Assembly (NCBI GenBank): GCA_052145775.1 | Contig: JBKQNY010000074.1 | Span: forward strand, 1-5,200 | Direction: 5' to 3' | DNA: 5,200 nt | DNA from: CAVYPR01 sp052145775 | GTDB taxonomy: Bacteria; Actinomycetota; Acidimicrobiia; Acidimicrobiales; RAAP-2 | Shown here: positions 1 through 5,200 of the stretch, one piece after another | How positions within the stretch are numbered: position 1 is the first letter of the stretch | Layout: each line of letters begins with the position of its first letter | The notes under the pieces: model-generated | The model's database searches: none | What the model was told of the DNA's origin: nothing | Seen by the model: the letters and a program-made list of their open reading frames with translations, nothing else | Position numbers and translations under genes: made by a program

Positions 1-466
1 GGCCATCTTGGATCTCAAGATGCCCGGCATGGACGGCGTGCGGGCGGCCCGGGAGATCTCCACCAATTACAAGGTGGCAGTCCTGGTGCTCACGGCGTTC
101 AGCCAGCGCGAGCTCATCGAGGACGCCCGCGACGCCGGCGTGGCGGCCTACCTGGTGAAGCCGTTCCGGCGCGAGGAGCTGCTCCCGGCCATCGAGGACG
201 CCCTGTTCAAGTGCCAGCAGGAGTGGGCCATCGAGCGGGAGATCGAGGAGCTCGACCAGCCGGCCGATGACGACGACGGGCGGGCCGAGGACAAGATCGA
301 GACCCGGCGGCTGGTGGACGAGGCCAAGGGGGTGCTCATGGACCGCTACGACCTGAGCGAGCCCGACGCCTTCGCTTTCGTCCAGCGCACGGCCATGCAG
401 ACCCGGTCGCGCATGCGAGACGTCGCCCGCCGGGTGGTGTCCGGCGACCTAGCCCCGGCCGAGTGA
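1..466 (+). CDS. pdtaR: ANTAR-domain response regulator, PdtaR family (5' end missing)
   Basis: This is the C-terminal part of a two-component response regulator whose output is probably RNA binding and transcription antitermination rather than DNA binding. The reading frame is open from base 2 and starts upstream of the window, so the TTG at 8 is an internal Leu codon, not a start. About 50-60 N-terminal receiver residues are missing. Visible receiver marks are the phospho-acceptor Asp in ILDLKMPGMDG (codon 11-13), the switch Thr in VLTAFSQ (92-94) and the Lys in YLVKPF (158-160). A charged helical linker follows, with an acidic run ADDDDG (263-280). The ANTAR helices span about 293-439 (ETRRLVDEAKGVLM, then SEPDAFAFVQRTAM). 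M. tuberculosis PdtaR has near-identical motifs (LTAFSQRDL, AYLVKPF, ETRKLVERAKG, EPDAF). In that system the partner histidine kinase is PdtaS; no kinase gene lies in this window. The stop overlaps the polA start by four bases. Family assignment is firm; the exact orthologue name is slightly less so. Confidence 0.93.
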   Translation, partial: AILDLKMPGMDGVRAAREISTNYKVAVLVLTAFSQRELIEDARDAGVAAYLVKPFRREELLPAIEDALFKCQQEWAIEREIEELDQPADDDDGRAEDKIETRRLVDEAKGVLMDRYDLSEPDAFAFVQRTAMQTRSRMRDVARRVVSGDLAPAE

Positions 467-3255
467 CCCCCGCCGGCCGCGACCCGGTGAGCACGGACGG
501 GCCGGCTGACGGCCCGCTGTTCGTGCTCGACGGGATGTCGCTCGCCTTCCGGGCCTACTTCGCGCTCCCCGCCGACCTCTCCACCGAGGCGGGGACGGTC
601 ACCAACGCCCTCCACGGGTTCGTGGCCATGCTCGTGAACATGGTGCGGGACCACCACCCCGCATCCCTGGCCGTCGCCTTCGACCTGGAGGGGCCGACGT
701 TCCGCGACGAGCTGGTGCCCGACTACAAGGCGGGCCGGGCCGAGACCCCCGACGACCTGCCGCCCCAATTCGAGTTCATCCGCGAGGTGCTGGCCTCGCT
801 CAACGTCCCGGTGGTCGGGGTGGTGGGCTACGAGGCCGACGACGTCTTGGCCACCCTGGCCACCCAGGCCCGGGACCGTGGGTGCGACGTGGTGGTGGTG
901 ACCGGGGACCGGGACTCCTTCCAGCTGGTCGAGGATCCCCACGTGAAGGTCCTCTACAACCGGCGGGGCGTGAGCGACTACACCCTCTACGACGAGGCCG
1001 GGATCGTCGAGCGCCCCGGAGTGGTCCCGGCCAAGTACCCGATGCTGGCCGCACTGCGCGGCGACCCCTCGGACAACCTGCCCGGCGTTCCCGGGGTGGG
1101 GGAGAAGACGGCCGCCAAGTTGCTCAACACCTACGACGACCTCGACGGCATCTTCGCCAACCTCGACAAGTTGAGCCCGAAGCTCCGGGAGAACCTGGCC
1201 GCCAACGAGGCGCTGGCCCGCACCAACCTGACCGCCATCCCCCTCGTGCGCGACGTGCCGCTGGGGATCACCGTCGAGGACCTCGACCTCGGCGGCTGGG
1301 ACATGGAGACGGCCCGGGCCACCTTCGAGCACTTCGAGCTGCGGACGCTCTGGCGGCGGGTGTCCGAGCTCTTGGAGGACGGGCGGTTCGGCCCGCCCTC
1401 CGCCGGCGGGTGGCGGGCGGCCCCGTCCGTCCCCGCCGATGCGCCGGCCGCCTCCGCCGCGCCGCTCGCCTCGCCGGCGCCGTCCGTCGACGTCGCTAGC
1501 CCCGCCGACGCGGCCGAGGCGGCGGCCGCCCTCGACGACCTGGCGGCCGCCGTGGGCGAGGGCGTGGTAGCGATGGCCGCCCGCTGGGAGGGCGCCCCGG
1601 GACGCTCGCCGCTCCTGGGCGTGGCCGCCGTCGCCGACGGGGCCGAGCCGTCGGGGGTCTGGCTCGACGGCGACCGGCTGGGCGAGGCGGCGACCCTCGA
1701 GCGGCTCACCGCCATCCTGGGCGAGGCGGCGGTCGCCGGCCACCAGGTGAAAGAGGCGCTCCGCTCGCTCCTGCCCCTCGGGGCCGACTGCACGGGCCTG
1801 GTGATGGACACGGCGGTGGCGGCCTACCTGCTCGACCCCTCGACCGGCGACTACCGCCTGGGGGCGGTGGTGGACGCGCTGGAAGGGGAGGCGGGCACCG
1901 CCACCGTGGCCCCGGCCGGACAGCTGGCGCTGGAGGCCCCGGCCGAAAGCGGGGCCGTGGCGGCCGCCGAGGAGGCGGCCCTGGTGGGCAGGATGGTCAC
2001 CCCGCTGCGGATTCGGCTCGCCGACGAGGGCCTCCTCACCCTCTTCGACGAGGTGGAGCTCCCGCTGGTGCGAGTGCTGGCCAGGATGGAGGTGGCCGGC
2101 ATCCGGGTCGACACCGCCGAGCTGCAGCGGATCGCCGACGAGCTGGTCGGCGACTGCCAGCGGCTGGAGACCGAGATCCAGACACTGGCCGGCCACGAGT
2201 TCAACGTGAACTCGACCCCGCAGCTGCGGACGGTCCTCTACGACGAGCTCGGCCTCACCCCGGGGCGCAAGACCAAGACCGGCTACTCGACCGACGCCGC
2301 CACCCTCGAGACGCTGCGCGACGACCACCCCGTCGTCGACGCGCTCCTGCGCTACCGCGAGGTGGAGAAGCTGCGCTCCACCTACGGCGAGAGCCTGCTG
2401 GCCGAGGTGGCGCCGGACGGCCGCATCCACGCCTCGTTCCGCCAGACGGTGGCCCGGACCGGCCGGCTCTCCTCGGAGCGCCCGAATCTCCACAACATCC
2501 CGGTGCGCACCGAGTCGGGACGGCGGTTCCGCCGGGCCTTCGTGCCCGCCGAGGGCTGGCAGTTCCTGGTGGCCGACTACGACCAGGTCGAGCTGCGCGT
2601 CATCGCCCACCTCTCGGGCGACCCCGGCCTGGTCGAGGCGTTCAGGACCGGGGCCGACGTCCACCGCACCGTGGCCTCGGGCGTCTACGGCGTGCCCCTC
2701 GACGAGGTGACCAAGGCCCAGCGCGAGCGGGCCAAGATGGTCTCCTACGGCCTCGCCTACGGCATGGAGGCCTACGGACTGGCCCGTCGCCTGACCACGG
2801 GCGTCGACGAGGCCAACGAGATCATGGAGAGCTACTTCGGGGCCTTCCCCAAGGTGCGCGAGTACATGACCGAGACGGTGGCCGAGGCCCGACGGCTCGG
2901 CTACACCCGCACCGCCCTCGGCCGGATACGTCCCCTGCCCGACCTCTCCTCGCGCAACTACCGGGTCCGACAGGCGGCCGAGCGGGCCGCCATGAACGCC
3001 GGCATCCAGGGGCTGGCCGCCGACCTCTTCAAGACGGCCCTGGTCCGCCTCGACCGGGCCCTCGAGGCCGACGGGCGGGCCAGCCGGCTGGTCCTGCAGA
3101 TCCACGACGAGGTCATCGTCGAGGTGGCGCCGGGGGAGGAGGACCCCGTGTCCGAGCTCACCCGCTCGGCCCTCACCGGCGCCGCCGACCTCTCGGTGCC
3201 GCTCGAGGTCTCCATGGCCTGGGGCGACTCGTGGGCCGCCGCCAAGGGCGGCTGA
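463..3255 (+). CDS. polA: DNA polymerase I (5' nuclease plus polymerase, inactive proofreading domain)
   Basis: Cytoplasmic repair and Okazaki-fragment polymerase: it fills gaps while its 5' nuclease removes primers or damaged strands. It has 930 residues, close to E. coli PolA (928). The 5' nuclease domain (about 19-300) keeps the metal-binding acidic residues D23, D126/D127, D149/D151 and D201/D204, and a helix-hairpin-helix GVPGVGEKTA. A Pro/Ala-rich linker (about 308-345) follows. The middle 3'-5' exonuclease-like domain (about 345-525) lacks the catalytic acids, so proofreading is unlikely. The polymerase domain (about 530-930) has R668, motif A D705-E710 (DYDQVE), O-helix R754/K758/Y762, Q849 and motif C H881-D882-E883; these numbers coincide with E. 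coli. Tyr762 replaces E. coli Phe, and PNLHNIP replaces the usual PNLQNIP. The GTG at 463 overlaps the upstream stop (GTGA), which suggests translational coupling. GTG at 487 is an in-frame alternative; neither has a clear Shine-Dalgarno. Identity is certain; the start is not. Confidence 0.97.
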   Translation: MTPAGRDPVSTDGPADGPLFVLDGMSLAFRAYFALPADLSTEAGTVTNALHGFVAMLVNMVRDHHPASLAVAFDLEGPTFRDELVPDYKAGRAETPDDLPPQFEFIREVLASLNVPVVGVVGYEADDVLATLATQARDRGCDVVVVTGDRDSFQLVEDPHVKVLYNRRGVSDYTLYDEAGIVERPGVVPAKYPMLAALRGDPSDNLPGVPGVGEKTAAKLLNTYDDLDGIFANLDKLSPKLRENLAANEALARTNLTAIPLVRDVPLGITVEDLDLGGWDMETARATFEHFELRTLWRRVSELLEDGRFGPPSAGGWRAAPSVPADAPAASAAPLASPAPSVDVASPADAAEAAAALDDLAAAVGEGVVAMAARWEGAPGRSPLLGVAAVADGAEPSGVWLDGDRLGEAATLERLTAILGEAAVAGHQVKEALRSLLPLGADCTGLVMDTAVAAYLLDPSTGDYRLGAVVDALEGEAGTATVAPAGQLALEAPAESGAVAAAEEAALVGRMVTPLRIRLADEGLLTLFDEVELPLVRVLARMEVAGIRVDTAELQRIADELVGDCQRLETEIQTLAGHEFNVNSTPQLRTVLYDELGLTPGRKTKTGYSTDAATLETLRDDHPVVDALLRYREVEKLRSTYGESLLAEVAPDGRIHASFRQTVARTGRLSSERPNLHNIPVRTESGRRFRRAFVPAEGWQFLVADYDQVELRVIAHLSGDPGLVEAFRTGADVHRTVASGVYGVPLDEVTKAQRERAKMVSYGLAYGMEAYGLARRLTTGVDEANEIMESYFGAFPKVREYMTETVAEARRLGYTRTALGRIRPLPDLSSRNYRVRQAAERAAMNAGIQGLAADLFKTALVRLDRALEADGRASRLVLQIHDEVIVEVAPGEEDPVSELTRSALTGAADLSVPLEVSMAWGDSWAAAKGG

Positions 3256-3273
3256 GGAGCGGGCCCGGACGCT

Positions 3274-3290
3274 GGGGTAGTCTGTACCCC
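3274..3290. repeat. Short perfect inverted repeat (6-bp arms, 5-nt loop)
   Basis: GGGGTA (3274-3279) and TACCCC (3285-3290) are exact reverse complements around the loop GTCTG. The element starts 18 bases after the polA stop. No T-run follows, so it is not a classical intrinsic terminator. It could be a weak hairpin at the polA 3' end or an operator, since it overlaps the candidate -10 hexamer TAGTCT. A six-base arm can also occur by chance in such GC-rich DNA. Confidence 0.5.
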
Positions 3291-3377
3291 CTGGCCTGCG
3301 CCGGCGGCCGGGGAATTCCAGTCCTATCGACTCTGTGATCCCGGCGCGATCGCCGTCCGCACTGGCGGGCGGCACCC

Positions 3378-3386
3378 GAAAGCGAG
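3378..3386 (+). promoter_or_regulatory. Weak ribosome binding site of rpsA
   Basis: The purine-rich stretch GAAAGCGAG ends 9 bases before ATG 3396. It is only a partial match to GGAGG. It is the best purine-rich candidate near the first possible start in this frame and therefore supports that start. An in-frame ATG at 3477 (residue 28) is an alternative, but no better site precedes it. Confidence 0.4.
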
Positions 3387-3395
3387 CACCTCCCG

Positions 3396-4964
3396 ATGCC
3401 CGACGAGCACTCGAGCGCAGTCCTCACCGATGAGCGCCCCCCTCTGATCACCGACGTCCGGCTCTCCGACGAGCACATGGGGAGCTTCGACGAGGAGGGC
3501 AACTACGTCCCCCGGACGATCACCGAGGACGACCTGGCCGACCAGGAGCTCGAGGATGTCATGGCCGGCACCATCGTCGAGTTCGAGGACGGCGACGTGG
3601 TGGAGGGCACCGTGGTCAAGATCGACCGCGACGAGGTCCTCTTGGACATCGGCTTCAAGTCGGAGGGCGTGATTCCCGCCCGCGAGCTCTCCATCCGCAA
3701 CGACGTCCACCCCGAGGAGATCGTCTCGCTCGGTGACCACGTCGAGGCGCTCGTCCTCCAGAAGGAGGACAAGGAGGGGCGCCTGGTCCTCTCCAAGAAG
3801 CGGGCGCAGTACGAGCGGGCCTGGTCCACCATCGAGAAGCTGAAGGAAGCCGACGAGATGGTGAAGGGCCCGGTGATCGAGGTGGTCAAGGGCGGCCTCA
3901 TCGTCGACATCGGCCTCCGGGGCTTCCTGCCGGCCTCGTTGGTCGAGCTTCGCCGGGTGCGTGAGCTGCAGCCGTACGTGGGCAAGGAGATCGAGGCCAA
4001 GATCATCGAGCTCGACCGCAATCGCAACAACGTCGTGCTCTCCCGGCGGGCCTGGCTGGAGGAGGCGCAGAAGGAGCAGCGCAGCGAGTTCCTGGCCAAC
4101 CTGAAGCCCGGCGTGCGCCGGACGGGCGTGGTCTCCTCGGTGGTCAACTTCGGCGCCTTCGTCGACCTGGGAGGCATGGACGGCCTGGTGCACGTCTCCG
4201 AGCTCAGCTGGAAGCACGTCGACCACCCGTCGTCGGTGGTCCAGGTGGGCGACGAGATCGAGGTCGAGGTGCTCGATGTCGACCTCGACAAAGAGCGCAT
4301 CAGCCTGTCCCTGAAGGCCACCCAGACCGACCCCTGGCAGGAGTTCGCCGACAGCCACGAGGTGGGCCAGCTCGTCTACGGCCGGATCACCAAGCTGGTT
4401 CCCTTCGGCGCCTTCGTGCAGGTCGGCGACGGCATCGAGGGTCTGGTCCACATCTCGGAGATGGCCGCCCACCATGTCGACCTGCCCGAGCAGGTGGTGA
4501 ACCCCGGCGAGGAGCTGTGGGTGAAGATCATCGACATCGACCTCCAGCGCCGGCGCATCAGCCTCTCCATCAAGCAGGCGGCCGAGGGCGGCGAGGTGTC
4601 CGAGGAGTACCGCGAGGCCTTCGGCGAGCACGCCTACGACGAGCAGGGCAACTACATCGGCACTTACGAGTACGCCACCGACGCCGAGTTCACCCCCGAG
4701 ACCGAGGCCCAGGCGGCGTGGGCCGACTACGTCGCCACCGCGGCGGCGCACCCCGCCCCCGAGGCGCCGGCCGAGCCGGCCATGGCGGCGGAGCCTTCGG
4801 GCGAGGCACCGGACGTGGCGGTGGCGCCGGCCGAGCCGGCCACTGAGATCGCCACTGAGCCGGCCCCTGAAACGGCCATCGAGCCGGCACCTGAAACGGC
4901 CATCGAGCCGGCCCCCGAAACGGCCATCGAGCCGGCCACCGAGCCGGCCACGCCGGCCGAGTAG
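3396..4964 (+). CDS. rpsA: 30S ribosomal protein S1, four S1 domains
   Basis: RNA-binding ribosomal protein S1, 522 residues against about 481 in M. tuberculosis; it helps mRNA bind the 30S subunit. Four S1 (OB-fold) domains are readable at about 66-136, 153-218, 237-308 and 322-394. Domains 3 and 4 have the typical core (VNFGAFVDLGGMDGLVHVSE; VPFGAFVQVGDGIEGLVHIS). Several stretches nearly match the mycobacterial protein, for example KEDKEGRLVLSKKRAQYERAW and IIELDRNRNNVVLSRRAWLE. Domains 5 and 6 of the E. coli protein are absent, as is usual in actinobacteria. The acidic N-terminal extension (1-60) carries DEEGNYV (32-38); a near copy, DEQGNYI (415-421), follows domain 4 where mycobacterial RpsA also has DEQGNYI. 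The tail (about 433-522) is Ala/Pro/Glu-rich and looks disordered, with three tandem EPAPETAI units. ATG 3396 is the first start after an in-frame stop. The gene converges on the transporter gene, with 16 bases between the two stops. Confidence 0.97.
   Translation: MPDEHSSAVLTDERPPLITDVRLSDEHMGSFDEEGNYVPRTITEDDLADQELEDVMAGTIVEFEDGDVVEGTVVKIDRDEVLLDIGFKSEGVIPARELSIRNDVHPEEIVSLGDHVEALVLQKEDKEGRLVLSKKRAQYERAWSTIEKLKEADEMVKGPVIEVVKGGLIVDIGLRGFLPASLVELRRVRELQPYVGKEIEAKIIELDRNRNNVVLSRRAWLEEAQKEQRSEFLANLKPGVRRTGVVSSVVNFGAFVDLGGMDGLVHVSELSWKHVDHPSSVVQVGDEIEVEVLDVDLDKERISLSLKATQTDPWQEFADSHEVGQLVYGRITKLVPFGAFVQVGDGIEGLVHISEMAAHHVDLPEQVVNPGEELWVKIIDIDLQRRRISLSIKQAAEGGEVSEEYREAFGEHAYDEQGNYIGTYEYATDAEFTPETEAQAAWADYVATAAAHPAPEAPAEPAMAAEPSGEAPDVAVAPAEPATEIATEPAPETAIEPAPETAIEPAPETAIEPATEPATPAE
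4833..4961 (+). repeat. In-frame 24-bp tandem repeat in the rpsA tail
   Basis: Three consecutive 24-bp units at 4857-4880, 4881-4904 and 4905-4928 each encode EPAPETAI. They differ only at two synonymous third positions (GCC/GCA for Ala, CCT/CCC for Pro). A degenerate unit, EPATEIAT (4833-4856), precedes them, and the partial copies EPAT-EPAT-PAE (4929-4961) follow. The unit is a multiple of three, so copy-number changes would keep the frame. The near identity at the DNA level points to recent expansion by slippage or unequal recombination. Confidence 0.9.
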
Positions 4965-4970
4965 CGCTGG

Positions 4971-4992
4971 GCCCCGGCGGTCAGGCCGGGGC
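4971..4992. terminator. GC-rich hairpin between convergent genes, candidate bidirectional terminator
   Basis: GCCCCGGC (4971-4978) and GCCGGGGC (4985-4992) form a perfect 8-bp stem with a 6-nt loop. The hairpin begins 6 bases after the rpsA stop and spans the stop codon of the minus-strand transporter gene (4983-4981). It is symmetric and could therefore act on both transcripts. There is no T-run on either side, so strictly it is an unconventional (L-shaped) candidate; the assignment rests on position and stem strength. Confidence 0.5.
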
Positions 4993-5200
4993 GTCCCCGG
5001 CGGCCGGTGCCGCCGGACCAACCAGGGGGAAGTGGCAGGCCACGGTGTGGCCGGGGGCGACCTCGCGCATGGCCGGCTCCTCGAGCGCGCAGCGCCCCTC
5101 GGCCCGCGGGCATCGGGTGCGGAACCGGCAGCCCGAGGGCGGATTGAGCGGGCTGGGCGGCTCGCCCTGGAGCGAGGGCGGCCGGCCCGCCCCGGCCGGG
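4981..5200 (-). CDS. Oligopeptide/dipeptide ABC transporter ATPase, C-terminal end (5' part outside window)
   Basis: The minus-strand frame is open from the window edge to TGA at 4983-4981 and encodes about 72 C-terminal residues. It carries the hallmark C-terminal extension of DppD/DppF/OppD/OppF-type ATPases: LQGEPPSPLNPPSGC, then CRFRTRCPRAEGRC, then REVAPGHTVACHFP. These proteins power uptake of peptides or related solutes through a two-permease, two-ATPase complex fed by a binding protein. The Walker A, signature and Walker B motifs lie outside the window. Four cysteines are spaced C-x5-C-x6-C-x17-C; this region binds an iron-sulfur cluster in some characterised DppD proteins, so a cluster here is possible but inferred. 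The last 14 residues are an Ala/Pro/Gly tail. The D-type or F-type subunit and the substrate cannot be told from this fragment. The gene faces rpsA tail to tail and is probably the end of a transporter operon reading in from the right. Confidence 0.9.
   Translation of the reverse strand, partial: PAGAGRPPSLQGEPPSPLNPPSGCRFRTRCPRAEGRCALEEPAMREVAPGHTVACHFPLVGPAAPAAGDAPA
4997..5016. repeat. Second GC-rich inverted repeat at the 3' end of the transporter gene
   Basis: CCGGCGGC (4997-5004) and GCCGCCGG (5009-5016) form a perfect 8-bp stem with a 4-nt loop. It lies inside the Ala/Pro tail codons of the minus-strand gene, four bases from the hairpin at 4971-4992. It may add to termination of the rpsA transcript, or be a by-product of GCC/CCG-rich codons. 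Confidence 0.4.

Larger units (their letters stand above)
3256..3395 (+). promoter_or_regulatory. polA-rpsA intergenic region, probable rpsA promoter and leader
   Basis: A 140-bp gap separates polA from rpsA, in contrast to the overlapping genes upstream, so rpsA probably has its own promoter here. TAGTCT at 3278-3283 fits the loose TANNNT form of an actinobacterial -10 box, but no TTGAC-like -35 lies at the right distance. The gap also holds an inverted repeat (3274-3290) and an 8-bp palindrome GGAATTCC (3312-3319). An in-frame stop (TGA, 3336-3338) precedes rpsA. No start codon occurs between it and ATG 3396, which rules out an upstream extension of rpsA. Promoter placement is inference. 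Confidence 0.5.

Noticed and set aside
8..10. TTG as a start codon for the response regulator
   Set aside because: The frame is open upstream (AI before LDLKMP), and the phospho-acceptor Asp would be the second residue of the protein. The receiver clearly begins before the window.
882..1499. A plus-strand open frame of about 205 codons inside polA in another frame
   Set aside because: Its Arg/Gly/Pro-rich translation is typical of a frame-shifted reading of GC-rich DNA, and the PolA nuclease motifs run continuously through the same bases.
1381..1560. Possible frameshift in polA, because the residues turn into Ala/Pro-rich low complexity
   Set aside because: The frame stays open and resumes PolA homology on both sides. 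The position fits the variable linker between the 5' nuclease and the exonuclease-like domain.
3312..3319. Palindrome GGAATTCC as an operator
   Set aside because: It is a single 8-bp palindrome, EcoRI-like, with no second copy and no known regulator match. It is too short to call.
346..3375. A minus-strand open frame of about 1009 codons opposite polA
   Set aside because: It is the mirror of a highly GC-biased coding strand, where stop codons are rare in the antisense frame. Its translation is Gly/Arg/His/Val-rich without recognisable motifs, while the plus strand encodes an unmistakable PolA.
3324..5021. A minus-strand open frame of about 565 codons opposite rpsA
   Set aside because: It is an antisense shadow: low-complexity translation with leucine/aspartate/glycine repeats that mirror the S1 codons, and no domain signal.
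1..5200. CRISPR array, tRNA or rRNA genes, insertion sequence, toxin-antitoxin or defence system
   Set aside because: No spaced direct repeats, tRNA-like cloverleaf, transposase motif or terminal repeats were seen. Coding density leaves only the 140-bp and 16-bp gaps.

Overview
The window is a very GC-rich (roughly 70% by eye), densely coded chromosomal segment from a bacterium, most likely an actinobacterium (Actinomycetota). The encoded proteins closely resemble mycobacterial PdtaR, PolA and RpsA. The order response regulator, polA, rpsA also matches the Mycobacterium tuberculosis neighbourhood as I recall it (pdtaR, two small genes, polA, rpsA, coaE). Several unusual residues suggest a lineage distant from Mycobacterium, perhaps Acidimicrobiia, but the class is a guess.

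Layout. Positions 1-466 (+) hold the 3' part of a response regulator with a CheY-like receiver and a C-terminal RNA-binding ANTAR domain (PdtaR family). It overlaps by four bases (GTGA) the start of a full-length DNA polymerase I gene, polA, at 463-3255 (+). A 140-bp intergenic region with a short perfect inverted repeat follows. Then comes rpsA at 3396-4964 (+), a four-S1-domain ribosomal protein S1 with an Ala/Pro/Glu tail that carries an in-frame 24-bp tandem repeat. The last 220 bases (5200-4981, minus strand) are the C-terminal end of an oligopeptide/dipeptide-type ABC transporter ATPase, convergent with rpsA. GC-rich hairpins lie over the junction of their stop codons.

The first three genes are housekeeping or regulatory and point the same way. 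The regulator and polA are probably co-transcribed and translationally coupled. rpsA is probably transcribed at least partly from its own promoter in the 140-bp gap, although no strong consensus promoter is visible. The transporter gene is functionally unrelated and sits where mycobacteria have coaE. No stretch over 300 bases lacks a gene.

I see no evidence of a novel defence, mobile or RNA system. The points of interest are finer: the ANTAR regulator/polA overlap, atypical polymerase motif residues (Tyr762, His677, a degenerate proofreading site), a short motif repeated near both ends of S1, the S1 tail repeat, and the hairpins at the gene boundaries.
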